DNA of 64,000 nucleotides, from positions 2,356,001-2,420,000 of the forward strand of contig NZ_CP042172.1 in the NCBI RefSeq assembly GCF_005937985.2, in the 5' to 3' direction. The notes below the pieces were generated by a model. It saw only the letters and a program-made list of their open reading frames with translations, did no database searches and was not told where the DNA came from. The number at the start of each line of letters is the position of its first letter. The stretch's first letter is position 1. Both the position numbers and the translations under genes were made by a program. This document shows positions 54,701 through 62,626 of this stretch, piece by piece. The stretch comes from Arthrobacter sp. KBS0702. GTDB lineage: Bacteria; Actinomycetota; Actinomycetes; Actinomycetales; Micrococcaceae.

Positions 54701-55576
54701 ATGCCGCTGGGCAACCTCTCCGAGGACCAGGCCAAGCTGTGGATCTACGACTCCCTGCTGTCCGAATACGCGGCCATGGGCTTCGAATACGGCTACTCGG
54801 TGGAGCGCCCGGACGCCCTCGTGCTCTGGGAGGCGCAGTTCGGTGACTTCGTCAACGGCGCGCAGACCATCATCGACGAGTTCATCTCCTCGGCCGAGCA
54901 GAAGTGGGGCCAGCGCTCGTCGCTGGTGCTCATGCTGCCGCACGGCTACGAAGGCCAGGGCCCGGACCACTCCTCCGCACGCATCGAACGCTTCCTGCAG
55001 CTGTGCGCCGAGGAAAACATGATCGTGGCCAACCCCACGACGCCGGCCTCGCACTTCCACCTGCTCCGCCGCCAGGCGTACAGCAGGCCACGCAAGCCGC
55101 TGATCATCTTCACCCCGAAGCAGCTCCTGCGCCTCAAGGCCGCCGCGTCCTCGGTGGAGGACTTCACCACGGGCACCTTCCGGCCGGTCATCCCCGAGCA
55201 CGAGCAGCTGCAGGCGGACGCCGTCGAACGCGTGCTGCTGGTCTCCGGGCGGCTGTACTACGACCTGCTGTCCACCCGGCAGAAGACCGGCGACACCACG
55301 ACGGCGATCGTCCGCGTCGAGCAGCTTTACCCGCTGCCGGCCGAGGAGATTGCCGCCGAGCTGGCCAAGTACCCGAACGCCGAAGTTGTCTGGGCGCAGG
55401 ACGAGCCCGCCAACCAGGGACCGTGGCCGTTCATCGGCTTGAACCTGCCGGATGCGCTGGACCGCCGCGTGCGCCTGGTCTCCCGCCCCGCTTCGGCCTC
55501 CACCGCGGCCGGGTCGATGAAGCGCCACGCAGCCGAGCAGGACGCCCTGCTCAAGCAGGCTTTCGCACGTAAGTAG
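51758..55576 (+). CDS. kgd: Multifunctional 2-oxoglutarate metabolism enzyme (fused E2-like and E1 2-oxoglutarate dehydrogenase)
   Basis: A 1272-residue protein from the GTG at 51758 (MPEQPSHRLPEEFGGNEWLV), the N-terminal helix typical of OdhA/Kgd. An Ala/Pro linker (about 50-135) leads to an E2-type acyltransferase domain (about 145-380) with the active-site DHRVIQG near 365. The thiamine-diphosphate E1 part follows, with IGMAHRGRLNVL near 587 and GDAAFAGQGVVAETLN near 688. The lipoyl domain is absent, as in mycobacterial and corynebacterial enzymes, which use a separate E2. It links the TCA cycle and in relatives is inhibited by the FHA protein GarA/OdhI. Confidence 0.95.
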   Translation: MPEQPSHRLPEEFGGNEWLVDELYERYQQDKNTVDAKWWPLFESFDASDGSSTNGASATAVANPSTRELPTVAPAAAAPAPAAAAPAPAASAASAPAAPAPASAPAAAQKAPATVARDGAKSAESGAGSQPIPAQLPKNIKAPTAPEEDVVSVLRGPAKAIAANMVTSLEVPTATSVRAIPAKLLIDNRVVINSNLARARGGKVSFTHLIGYAVIRALAQFPSMNVYYDVVDGKPVAVQPAHVNFGIAIDMPKPDGTRLLMVPNIKKAETLNFSEFWHTYEDLIKRARNGKLTADDHSGTTVSLTNPGGIGTVHSVPRLSKGQAAIIGVGALDYPAEFQGASEKIIAHNAISKVLTLTSTYDHRVIQGAGSGEFLKLVHQLLLGAQNFYDEIFESLRIPYEPVRWSPDLQVDPADEINKVARIQQLIHSYRVRGHLMADTDPLEYVQRKHPDLDVLTYGLTLWDLDREWPTGGFGGKPMLKFRDILGVLRDAYCRTTGIEYMHIQDPAERKWFQDQLEHPYSKPSRDEQLRIVSKLNAAEAFETFLQTKFVGQKRFSLEGGESLIPLLDAIISDAADDGLDEVAIGMAHRGRLNVLTNIAGKTYAQVFREFEGTQDPRSVQGSGDVKYHLGTEGTFTSDNGKETKVYLAANPSHLEAVDSVLEGIVRAKQDRLDQGESFPVLPIMVHGDAAFAGQGVVAETLNLSQLRGYRTGGTIHVVVNNQVGFTTAPSSSRSSTYSTDVAKMIQAPVFHVNGDDPEAVVRIGQLAYEFRQRFHKDVVIDMVCYRRRGHNEGDDPSMTQPLMYNLIEAKRSVRKLYTESLIGRGDITEEEAEQLLRDYQERLERVFAETHAAQTSPIPIVTADSAAVSDLERPSAQQSDSGVSAPESTAISAETLARIGKAHVEFPEGFTVHAKLKQLLEKRELMSREGGIDWGFGELAAFGSLTMEGVPVRLAGQDSRRGTFVQRHAVFHDRANGDEWMPLGNLSEDQAKLWIYDSLLSEYAAMGFEYGYSVERPDALVLWEAQFGDFVNGAQTIIDEFISSAEQKWGQRSSLVLMLPHGYEGQGPDHSSARIERFLQLCAEENMIVANPTTPASHFHLLRRQAYSRPRKPLIIFTPKQLLRLKAAASSVEDFTTGTFRPVIPEHEQLQADAVERVLLVSGRLYYDLLSTRQKTGDTTTAIVRVEQLYPLPAEEIAAELAKYPNAEVVWAQDEPANQGPWPFIGLNLPDALDRRVRLVSRPASASTAAGSMKRHAAEQDALLKQAFARK

Positions 55577-55582
55577 GGCCAG

Positions 55583-55633
55583 GCTGCCCGGCCGGAAGTG
55601 GATCACCACGACTCCGGCCGGGCAGCTGTGTTT
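55583..55633 (+). terminator. Intrinsic terminator after kgd
   Basis: A perfect 14-bp GC-rich stem (55583-55596 with 55613-55626, GCTGCCCGGCCGGA and complement), 16-base loop, then TGTGTTT. It begins six bases after the kgd stop. Confidence 0.8.
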
Positions 55634-55706
55634 AACGCATCCGCCGGGCGCACCGGGCAGCACCAGGGAACCGCCGGTGACCGGCATTGGGAATGAAGAG
55701 GTAGTC

Positions 55707-56306
55707 GTGGAAGATCGGAAGCTGCGGATCGCGGCCGTTGGAGATGAGCTGTTGGCCGGCCTGGGCGACCCCCGGGCCCTGGGCTGGCTGGGACGCGTGC
55801 TGGCCCGCACGCCGCAGGACGGCCTGAGCCTTGAGAGCTACTCGCTGCCGTGCCCGCAGGAGGGCACCGAGGGCCTCGCCGAGCGGTGGCTCGAGGAGGC
55901 CGGCCGCCGTTTCGGTCCGCAGCACGAGAACCGCCTCGTGATCGGCCTGTCCGGCCGAGACATCGAATTCGGGCTCTCCACGGCCCGCAGCCGGCTCAAC
56001 CTCGCCAACATCCTGGACTCCGCTTCGCAGAACAAGATCGAGGTCTTCGTCGTCGGGCCCCCGCCCACGCTGGATCCCGCCCAGAACCGCCGGCTGGGCG
56101 AACTCAACACCGCCTTCGCCGACGTCACCACCCGCCGCAAGCACCTCTATGTGGACACGTTTTCCCCGCTGCTGAACCACGAGCAGTGGCGCCAGGACCT
56201 CGCTGCCAACGGCGGGACGCCGGGCCAGGCCGGCTACGGGCTGATGGCCTGGCTGGTGCTGCACCGCGGATGGTTCCAGTGGCTTGGCATGGACGCCCCG
56301 GCGTAG
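55707..56306 (+). CDS. SGNH/GDSL-hydrolase-like protein with lost catalytic residues
   Basis: A 199-residue protein from the GTG at 55707, after GAAGAGG. It keeps the SGNH fold signature but the block I GDS is GDE (G12 D13 E14 in AAVGDELLAGLGDPRALGW), the block III GxND is SGRD, and the block V DxxH is NGGT (168-171, followed by PGQAGYG). Serine, asparagine, aspartate and histidine are therefore all replaced, so it is unlikely to be a normal esterase. A strong terminator upstream and the next promoter downstream make it a single-gene unit. Function unknown. Confidence 0.85.
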   Translation: MEDRKLRIAAVGDELLAGLGDPRALGWLGRVLARTPQDGLSLESYSLPCPQEGTEGLAERWLEEAGRRFGPQHENRLVIGLSGRDIEFGLSTARSRLNLANILDSASQNKIEVFVVGPPPTLDPAQNRRLGELNTAFADVTTRRKHLYVDTFSPLLNHEQWRQDLAANGGTPGQAGYGLMAWLVLHRGWFQWLGMDAPA

Positions 56307-56344
56307 GCCCACCCTCCGTGCCGGGACGCCCCGGAAAGATTCTG

Positions 56345-56411
56345 TCGCGATATATCTTGACTGCCCCCGCGCCGCGATATAGCGTGTTTCCATATTCGCG
56401 ATATATCGCGA
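56345..56411. promoter_or_regulatory. Three CGCGATAT operator boxes over the DUF4097-PadR promoter
   Basis: The boxes are TCGCGATATATC at 56345-56356, CCGCGATATAGCG from 56372 and the perfect 16-base palindrome TCGCGATATATCGCGA at 56396-56411. They are AT-rich islands in GC-rich DNA. A promoter fits among them: TTGACT (56357-56362) and TAGCGT (56380-56385) with 17 bases between. The PadR protein encoded by the operon is the obvious binder. Confidence 0.75.
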
Positions 56412-56455
56412 GCAACGCGGCTCGCCTGGTCGCACCGTCCGCATCCGGAGGAAGC

Positions 56456-57283
56456 ATGGAACAGAATTCTTGGACCGTTACCGGTCCCCAGACGATCGAC
56501 GTCGACGGCGTCCGCTCGCTCAAGCTCGGCATTGTCCGCGGCCGCTTCGACATCGTCACCCACGACGAGGATGTGGCCCGGATCGAGGTCTCCGAGGTCG
56601 ACGGCGACCCGCTGGCGGTCAGCCTCACCGAGGGCCGCCTCGAGGTGCGCCACCAGCTCCACGGCCCGCAGGGCTGGTTCAAGAATCTGATGGGCACGGT
56701 CAACAACAACTCCAGCAACAGCGTGGTCATCAGCATTGCCCTGCCTGCCGGCGTCGACGTCGAGGCCGGTACGGTCAGCGGCGACGGCATGGTTTCCGGT
56801 CTCACCGGCCACACCCGGCTGAACACCGTTTCCGGCTCGGTACTGGCCGACGGGACCGCAGGCGAGCTGGCCGTCAGCACCGTCAGCGGCGAAGTTATCG
56901 CCCGCAACCACCACGGCGTCCTGACCGCCAAGAGCGTCTCCGGCGAAGTGACCGCCTCCGGCGAGTTCAGCAACATCCGCGCCAACACGGTCAGCGGGGA
57001 CTTGAGCTTCGACCTCCACGGTTTCACCCAGGACTTCGGCGCCAACTCGGTCTCCGGCGACGTCACCATCCGGCTGCCGCACGACGTCGGCGTGGACATC
57101 ATCGCCAAGTCCGCCAGCGGCGCGGTCGTGATCGACGAGCTGAAGTACGCCCAGCCCGGCGGGTCCGTTCAGACCATCGCCGGTCCCGATGCCAAGCTCA
57201 TGCTGGTCCGCACCAACTCGGTATCGGGGAAGACCTCTATCTTCCACCGCCAGCCCGGCACGGACACCGAAGCGGGCCTGTGA
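56456..57283 (+). CDS. DUF4097 family beta-strand repeat protein
   Basis: A 275-residue protein after the strong site CGGAGGAAGC. From about residue 75 it is a beta-helix-like ladder with the recurrent motif VSGxx (TVSGDGMVSG, TVSGSVLADG, TVSGEVIARN, SVSGEVTASG, NTVSGDLSFD, NSVSGDVTIR, NSVSGKTSIF). There is no signal peptide or membrane helix, so it is probably cytoplasmic. Members are often encoded with PadR- or Lia-type stress regulators. The stop overlaps the PadR start by one base. Confidence 0.92.
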   Translation: MEQNSWTVTGPQTIDVDGVRSLKLGIVRGRFDIVTHDEDVARIEVSEVDGDPLAVSLTEGRLEVRHQLHGPQGWFKNLMGTVNNNSSNSVVISIALPAGVDVEAGTVSGDGMVSGLTGHTRLNTVSGSVLADGTAGELAVSTVSGEVIARNHHGVLTAKSVSGEVTASGEFSNIRANTVSGDLSFDLHGFTQDFGANSVSGDVTIRLPHDVGVDIIAKSASGAVVIDELKYAQPGGSVQTIAGPDAKLMLVRTNSVSGKTSIFHRQPGTDTEAGL

Positions 57284-57906
57284 TGCCGCCGGTCTTTGCC
57301 CACGGTGCCCTGCGGCTGTACCTGCTGGCCCTGCTCGAACCCGGCCCCAAGCACGGCTACGAGCTGATCAAGGCCCTGAGCGACCGCTTCGGCGGCACCT
57401 ACTCCCCCAGCGCCGGAACCATCTATCCGCGGCTGGCGAAGCTCGAGGAGGAGGGGCTCGTGGCCACCCACACGGAGGGCAGGCGAACCAACTACAGCAT
57501 CACCCCGGCAGGACTGGTCGAACTCAACAGGCGGCGCGAGGAACTGGCGGGCGTCGAAAATGACATTTCCGCCTCGGTCCGGCGCCTGGCCGACCAGCTG
57601 CGGCAGGACATCCGGGTGAATATGCAGGGGCTCCGGGCGGACCTGGCCGCCACGGCCGAAGCGGCCCGCTCGACGGCCCGCTCGACGGCCCGCGGCGCCG
57701 CCTCCCCCGCGGGGGCACGCTACACCAAGGAAGGCGACCGCAGGCTCCGGGAAGCCGAAATGCTCGTGCAGTCGTTCCGGGACGACATCCGGGTGGAACT
57801 GCGCCGGCACGCCGGCGCCAAACCCGTCACTCCGGTCACCCTCGAAACCGTCAAAACGGTCCTTGACCAGGCCCGGATCTCCATTCGGAACTCCCTCGAC
57901 GGCTAA
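57283..57906 (+). CDS. PadR-family transcriptional regulator
   Basis: A 207-residue regulator from the ATG at 57283 (TGATG overlap). The winged helix is at residues about 8-85: ALRLYLLALLEPGPKHGYELIKAL, SPSAGTIYPRLAKLEEEGLV, GRRTNYSITPAG. The C-terminal dimerisation part is unusually long, with an Ala/Arg/Ser-rich stretch (ARSTARSTARGAASPAGA, about 125-145) before a final helix. It probably represses its own operon through the CGCGATAT boxes; the inducing ligand is unknown. Confidence 0.92.
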   Translation: MPPVFAHGALRLYLLALLEPGPKHGYELIKALSDRFGGTYSPSAGTIYPRLAKLEEEGLVATHTEGRRTNYSITPAGLVELNRRREELAGVENDISASVRRLADQLRQDIRVNMQGLRADLAATAEAARSTARSTARGAASPAGARYTKEGDRRLREAEMLVQSFRDDIRVELRRHAGAKPVTPVTLETVKTVLDQARISIRNSLDG

Positions 57907-58002
57907 GGCACCACCCGCGGCCGGCCCCGGTTCGCGGCGGGTCCGCTGATGTGGGAGACTTGAGGGCAGCTCTTTTGAGTACCAAGATTAAGGAGGCCAG
58001 CT

Positions 58003-58077
58003 ATGAGCAAGCGTGCACGTAAACGTCGTGACCGTAAGCGTGGCGGCGCGAACCACGGTAAGCGCCCCAACACCTAA
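58003..58077 (+). CDS. Ribosomal protein bL37 (24-residue mini protein)
   Basis: The 24-codon gene reads MSKRARKRRDRKRGG and ends ANHGKRPNT. It is preceded by a textbook site AAGGAGG (57990-57996) six bases from the ATG. The basic sequence and the NHGKRPN end match bL37, the tiny 50S protein found in mycobacterial ribosomes near the 23S core and easily missed because of its size. A terminator follows at 58105. It is its own unit between padR and rsrA. Confidence 0.88.
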   Translation: MSKRARKRRDRKRGGANHGKRPNT

Positions 58078-58104
58078 GCCACGGCTTGGATTGACAGCTT
58101 TAAA

Positions 58105-58143
58105 CGAAAGACCCCGGCAACCTCAAGGTTCCGGGGTCTTTCG
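58105..58143. terminator. Bidirectional intrinsic terminator between bL37 and rsrA
   Basis: A perfect 13-bp stem (CGAAAGACCCCGG and its complement) encloses a smaller AACC/GGTT hairpin. T-rich ends flank it on both strands, so it can serve both convergent genes. Confidence 0.85.
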
Positions 58144-58167
58144 CTGTTCTGGGTCTTTTCGCGGGGC

Positions 58168-58440
58168 TCAGGCCTCGGCATCGGCCTCTACCGGGCGGAT
58201 CGAGTGGATCCTGTCCAGGATGGAGTTTTTGAGGTTCTCCGGCGCGGCCTCGGTGCAGGAGCGCTTCACCATGACCCGGATGACGCATTCAAGGTCGTAC
58301 TGCTCATGGCACTCCGGGCACTCGTCAAGGTGTTCCTTGATCTCGGCGATGTCGTCGCGCGTCAGGGCACCGTCGAGGTACTCGTAGATGCGCTGCATCC
58401 TGGTGTCGTCGCAGTCGCCCAGTCCCTGGCAGTCGCTCAT
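58168..58440 (-). CDS. rsrA: Zinc-binding anti-sigma factor RsrA (mycothiol system type)
   Basis: A 90-residue ZAS-family anti-sigma factor. The redox zinc motif HxxxCxxC is in [17 protein letters not shown]. Additional cysteines are at the N-terminus ([11 protein letters not shown]) and in VKRSCTEAA. In Streptomyces, RsrA binds SigR until disulfide stress expels zinc. The start overlaps the sigR stop (ATGA), the usual arrangement. Confidence 0.95.
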   Translation of the reverse strand: MSDCQGLGDCDDTRMQRIYEYLDGALTRDDIAEIKEHLDECPECHEQYDLECVIRVMVKRSCTEAAPENLKNSILDRIHSIRPVEADAEA

Positions 58441-59255
58441 TTCCCGTTCTCCTGATTCTTGCTTTCGGCCTCAGCGGCGTGTTCGCCCGCGGCCTTGAAT
58501 CCCCGCTCGGCCGCGTAGTCGGCCAGCATGTCCCGAAGCATGCGCCGGCCGCGGTGCAGCCGGGACATGACGGTTCCGATCGGGGTGTTCATGATGTCTG
58601 AAATTTCCTTGTACGCGAAGCCCTCGACGTCGGCGAAGTAGACGGCCAGCCGGAACTCCTCCGGGATCGACTGCAAGGCCCGCTTTACGTCTGAATCCGG
58701 CAGATGGTCCAGCGCTTCCGCCTCTGCCGAGCGCAGTCCGGTGGAGGTGTGCGATTCGGCGCGGGCCAACTGCCAGTCCTCGATGGTGTCCGAGTTGGAC
58801 TGCAGCGGTTCGCGCTGGCGCTTTCGGTACAGGTTGATGTACGTGTTGGTCAGGATCCGGTACAGCCACGCCTTGAGGTTCGTCCCCGGCTTGTACTGGT
58901 GGAAGGCGGAGAACGCCTTCGTGTACGCCTCCTGGACCAGGTCCTCGGCGTCGGCCGGATTCCGCGCCATCCGCATGGCCGCGGAATACAACTGGTCCAC
59001 ATACTGCATCGCGTCCCGCTCGAAGCGGACGCGTCGCTCGTCGTCGGTCTCCGCAGCGGTGTCCAGCGGCTGGCCGGTGCCGTCCGCCGCAACCGTTTCA
59101 ACGGCGGCGGCGTCCGCGGCTGCGGACTCCGCTGCCTCACGGGCGGTAGCTGTCCTGGCCGCGGAAGTTTTGGCGGCAGAAGTTTTGGCGGGCTGGGCGT
59201 CGTCGTTTCCGGCAACCTCGTGCATGGCCGCAACGGCCGGATCCATGGTGCTCAT
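58437..59255 (-). CDS. sigR: ECF sigma factor SigR/SigH (thiol-oxidative stress)
   Basis: A 272-residue sigma factor from the ATG at 59255. Sigma-2 is at about residues 84-150 ([40 protein letters not shown]) and sigma-4 at 190-245 ([34 protein letters not shown]). The first 80 residues are an Ala/Thr-rich extension with an [14 protein letters not shown] repeat, longer than in most SigR. TAGACT eight bases before the ATG supports this start, although the real one may be internal. It should control thioredoxin and mycothiol genes together with RsrA. Confidence 0.93.
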   Translation of the reverse strand: MSTMDPAVAAMHEVAGNDDAQPAKTSAAKTSAARTATAREAAESAAADAAAVETVAADGTGQPLDTAAETDDERRVRFERDAMQYVDQLYSAAMRMARNPADAEDLVQEAYTKAFSAFHQYKPGTNLKAWLYRILTNTYINLYRKRQREPLQSNSDTIEDWQLARAESHTSTGLRSAEAEALDHLPDSDVKRALQSIPEEFRLAVYFADVEGFAYKEISDIMNTPIGTVMSRLHRGRRMLRDMLADYAAERGFKAAGEHAAEAESKNQENGK

Positions 59256-59263
59256 TGCGTTCA

Positions 59264-59269
59264 AGTCTA
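59264..59269 (-). promoter_or_regulatory. Candidate -10 of sigR (TAGACT)
   Basis: TAGACT ends eight bases before the ATG, giving a transcript with about two untranslated bases. No clear SigR-type GGAAT/GTT promoter was found upstream, so autoregulation is not shown. Confidence 0.4.
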
Positions 59270-59503
59270 CTGTCACCTTCCGGGGCGTGCTGATGGCCCC
59301 CGTCAGGGCCAGCGCCCACGGGTCTGCGTCGGCCGCTTCCAGCAGCCCGGGTTCCTTCACCAGGACCAAAATTCCGCCTTCCTAAACTCGTATCAGCACT
59401 ATCTGCACAACCCCGCAGAACGGGCAAATATTCCGCAAAAGTGCAAGACTAGAACCGGTTCTCCCGCACAGCGTCCGCGGTTCGTCCATCCAGGAGGAAA
59501 TTC

Positions 59504-60052
59504 ATGTCCTTTGTCCGCTTTCTTGCCCGCCCCATGCTCGCCTCCAGTTTCGTGCTAGCAGGCATGGACAAGCTACGGAATGCGGATGACACTGCGGCAC
59601 AGCTGTCTCCCCTGCTGCGCCGTGCGGCCGAGTCGCTGCCTTTCCAGACCAATGAGAAGGTCCTCGCCCGCGTGATCGGCGGCACCCAGGTGGGCGCCGG
59701 CGTCCTTTTCGCCCTCGGCAAGTCGGCCCGCCTCTCCGCGACCGTGCTGGCCGTCATCTCCGCGCTCAACGGGTACGTGGAATGGCGTAGTGCGGACATC
59801 TCCTCCAAGGAGGGCCGCGACGCCCGGCGCAAGCAGCTGCTGAAGAACGTCACGCTGACCGGCGGCGTGCTGCTGGCTTCGGTGGACACCGCGGGCAAGC
59901 CGAGCCTGGCCTGGCGTGCGGAACACCTCGCCGCCGATGCGCGGAAGACCACCTCCCACCTCGCCGCCGATGCGCGGAAGACCACCGGCAAGAAGTTGAA
60001 GAAGGCCGACAAGGCAGTCCGCAAGGCCGTCGACCACGCCGTCGGAGCCTAG
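59504..60052 (+). CDS. DoxX-family membrane protein
   Basis: A 182-residue protein after a perfect AGGAGG. It has the DoxX four-helix layout (about residues 5-25, 55-75, 75-95 and 108-125; [14 protein letters not shown] at the start) and a basic C-terminal tail with a tandem repeat (see 59924-59986) ending in Lys-rich [14 protein letters not shown]. DoxX proteins act in membrane oxidative-stress handling in mycobacteria; being divergent from sigR fits but proves nothing. aroA follows after seven bases. Confidence 0.9.
   Translation: MSFVRFLARPMLASSFVLAGMDKLRNADDTAAQLSPLLRRAAESLPFQTNEKVLARVIGGTQVGAGVLFALGKSARLSATVLAVISALNGYVEWRSADISSKEGRDARRKQLLKNVTLTGGVLLASVDTAGKPSLAWRAEHLAADARKTTSHLAADARKTTGKKLKKADKAVRKAVDHAVGA
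59924..59986 (+). repeat. Tandem repeat in the DoxX gene tail
   Basis: Two identical 30-base units (59924-59953 and 59957-59986), period 33, encode [10 protein letters not shown] twice. The identity at the DNA level points to a recent duplication. Confidence 0.95.
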
Positions 60053-60059
60053 CGCGGCA

Positions 60060-61445
60060 ATGACTGGCACCGCCCCCACCGCAGCAGCCTCTTCCCTTCC
60101 GGCCGGCGGTCCGCACTGGCATGCGCCCTTCGCCGAGCGCCCCGTCGATGCCACCGTCACCGTGCCGGGTTCCAAGTCCCTGACCAACCGGTACCTGGTC
60201 CTGGCAGCCCTCGCGGACGGCCCCTCCCGGTTGCGCGCCCCGTTGCACTCCCGGGACTCCGCACTAATGATCCAGGCCCTGAGGCACCTGGGGGCCACCA
60301 TTACGGAGGTGCCCGGAGACGGCGCCTACGGCCCGGACCTGGAGATCAGCCCCATCACCGGCGGCGCGGCCGCAACGGACACCGCGATTGACTGCGGGCT
60401 GGCCGGGACGGTCATGCGCTTTGTGCCGCCGCTGGCCGCACTGCGCCGCGGCGAATCCCGGTTCGACGGCGACCCGCACGCCCGCAAACGCCCGATGGGC
60501 ACCATCATCGAGGCCCTGGCCGGTCTCGGCGTCGCGGTCAGCGCGCCCGACGGCGGAGCGGCGTCGTCGTTGCCCTTCACCGTCCACGGCACCGGCGAAG
60601 TCCGCGGCGGCCACCTCGTCATCGACGCCAGCGCCTCGTCCCAGTTCGTTTCCGCCCTGCTGCTCGCGGGAGCCCGCTTCACCGAGGGACTCCATCTGGA
60701 ACACGTGGGAAAGCCCGTGCCGAGCTTGGACCACATCGACATGACGGTGGCCGTACTGCGCGGCGTCGGCGTGGCGGTAGACGATTCCGTCCCGAACCAC
60801 TGGGTTGTCTCCCCCGGTCCGATCCGCGCCTTTGACCAGCGGATCGAACAGGACCTCTCCAATGCCGGGCCGTTCCTCGCGGCCGCCCTCGCCACCGGCG
60901 GGACCGTAAGGATCCCCAACTGGCCGGCCGAGACCACGCAGGTCGGTGACCTCTGGCGCGGCATCCTGGCCGCCATGGGCGCGACGGTGACGCTGGACTC
61001 CGGCACCCTGACCGTCACCGGCGGCCATGAGATCAAGGGAGGCGACTTCGACCAGACCAGCGAACTTGCCCCCACCGTGGCCGCGCTCTGCGCCCTGGCC
61101 ACCGGCCCGTCACGGCTGAGCGGTATTGCCCACCTCCGGGGCCACGAAACGGACCGGCTCGCCGCCCTCGTCGCGGAAATCACCCGGCTCGGCGGCGACG
61201 CCGAAGAAACCGCCGACGGTCTCATCATCCGGCCGGCCCCGCTGCACGGCGGCGTCGTGCACAGCTACGCCGACCACCGTATGGCCACCGCCGGTGCCAT
61301 CCTGGGCCTGGCCGTGCCCGGCGTCGAGGTCGAGGACATCGGAACCACGGCAAAGACCATGCCCGGCTTCCCGCAACTGTGGGAAGGCATGCTGGCGCAG
61401 GGAACCACAGCAGAGAAGGACGCCGCCGGTGGCACGCAGCACTGA
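60060..61445 (+). CDS. aroA: 3-phosphoshikimate 1-carboxyvinyltransferase (EPSP synthase)
   Basis: A 461-residue shikimate pathway enzyme. Signatures [43 protein letters not shown] and the C-terminal [19 protein letters not shown] are visible. Glycine and proline of the class I active site are at GLAGTVMRF and RPMG, so it looks like a glyphosate-sensitive type. The last 17 bases overlap rsgA. Confidence 0.97.
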   Translation: MTGTAPTAAASSLPAGGPHWHAPFAERPVDATVTVPGSKSLTNRYLVLAALADGPSRLRAPLHSRDSALMIQALRHLGATITEVPGDGAYGPDLEISPITGGAAATDTAIDCGLAGTVMRFVPPLAALRRGESRFDGDPHARKRPMGTIIEALAGLGVAVSAPDGGAASSLPFTVHGTGEVRGGHLVIDASASSQFVSALLLAGARFTEGLHLEHVGKPVPSLDHIDMTVAVLRGVGVAVDDSVPNHWVVSPGPIRAFDQRIEQDLSNAGPFLAAALATGGTVRIPNWPAETTQVGDLWRGILAAMGATVTLDSGTLTVTGGHEIKGGDFDQTSELAPTVAALCALATGPSRLSGIAHLRGHETDRLAALVAEITRLGGDAEETADGLIIRPAPLHGGVVHSYADHRMATAGAILGLAVPGVEVEDIGTTAKTMPGFPQLWEGMLAQGTTAEKDAAGGTQH

Positions 61446-62544
61446 CTCCTGGGACGAGTCCGATGTCCGGATCCGCCCCAACAAGAAGGGCACCCGGCCC
61501 CGGACCAAGGACCGGCCCAGCCACGACGACGCCGTCACCGGTCGGATCATCACTGTTGACCGCGGACGGTACACCGCCGTCGTCGGCGAAGGCACCCCGG
61601 ACGAACGCAAGATCATCGCCGCCCGCGCCCGGGAACTGCGCCGCAACCCCGTGGTGGCTGGCGACTTCGTCTCCCTGGTCGGGAACGTCAGCGGCGAACC
61701 CGACACCCTGGCGCGGCTGGTCAAGATCCAGGACCGCCGGACGCTGCTGCGCCGCAGCGCCGACGACACCGACCCGATCGAACGCGCCGTCGTGGCCAAC
61801 GCCGACCAGCTGGTCGTCGTCGTGGCCGCAGCCAACCCGGAACCGCGCACCGGGTTCATCGACCGTGCGCTGGTGGCCGCCTACGACGCCGGAATCGAGC
61901 CGCTGCTGCTCGTCACCAAGGCCGACGTCAAGGATCCCGCGGAACTCCTCGCCAACTACCAGCACCTCGACTTCCCGGTGATCATTTCCAAGACCGCGGA
62001 TTCGGCGGCCTCCGGCATCGACGCCCGCTCCGATGACGGTCTGTCCGCCCGGCTGGACAAGGCCGCCGTCTCCCAGCTGCGTGCCTACCTCGACGGGAAA
62101 GTCACCGTCATGCTCGGCCATTCCGGCGTCGGAAAATCCACCATGGTCAACGCCCTGACCGGGGCCGAACGTGCCACCGGTGGCGTCAACGCCGTCACCG
62201 GCCGCGGCCGCCATACGTCCTCCTCCGCCCTGGCGCTGAAGGTCCACGACGCGCCCGCCGGCAGCTGGATCATCGACACCCCCGGGATCCGCTCCTTCGG
62301 ACTGGCCCATGTTGACCCGGACCGGATCCTGCGGTCTTTCCCGGACCTGGCGCCCGGCACCGAGGACTGCGAACGCGGCTGCAAACACGACTCCGCCGCC
62401 GTCAACTGCGGGGTGGACGCCTGGGTGCAGGACGGCCACGCGGGCCCGTCCGGTCCTGCCCGGCTCGCCTCGCTGCGCCGGCTGCTCGGCACCGACCCCC
62501 GGCTTGAAGCGCAGGAAACCAAGGAACTCGGCAGCGTCTCCTAG
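61429..62544 (+). CDS. rsgA: Small ribosomal subunit biogenesis GTPase RsgA
   Basis: A 371-residue circularly permuted GTPase that checks late 30S assembly. Order of motifs: OB fold (about 40-120), G4 [10 protein letters not shown]1 [15 protein letters not shown] near 228-240, G3 IDTPGIRSF, then the zinc motif [14 protein letters not shown]. The GTG at 61429, after GAGAAGGA, overlaps the aroA end by 17 bases; upstream in-frame starts would lie deep inside aroA. Confidence 0.95.
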   Translation: MARSTDSWDESDVRIRPNKKGTRPRTKDRPSHDDAVTGRIITVDRGRYTAVVGEGTPDERKIIAARARELRRNPVVAGDFVSLVGNVSGEPDTLARLVKIQDRRTLLRRSADDTDPIERAVVANADQLVVVVAAANPEPRTGFIDRALVAAYDAGIEPLLLVTKADVKDPAELLANYQHLDFPVIISKTADSAASGIDARSDDGLSARLDKAAVSQLRAYLDGKVTVMLGHSGVGKSTMVNALTGAERATGGVNAVTGRGRHTSSSALALKVHDAPAGSWIIDTPGIRSFGLAHVDPDRILRSFPDLAPGTEDCERGCKHDSAAVNCGVDAWVQDGHAGPSGPARLASLRRLLGTDPRLEAQETKELGSVS

Positions 62545-62614
62545 CAGGGTCTCCTCACAGGGTCTCCTGGGCAGGCAGCGACGTGGCCTCCCGGTCTACG
62601 GCGGCTTTTGACGG

Positions 62615-62620
62615 TAGTTT
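62615..62620 (+). promoter_or_regulatory. -10 of hisN (TAGTTT), leaderless start
   Basis: TAGTTT, GGAACC, ATG at 62627. Confidence 0.5.
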
Positions 62621-62626
62621 GGAACC

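Noticed and set aside
59256-59400. A SigR-type promoter (GGAAT with GTT 18 bases on) upstream of sigR
   Set aside because: GGAAT occurs near 59371-59375 but the GTT at the right distance is missing.
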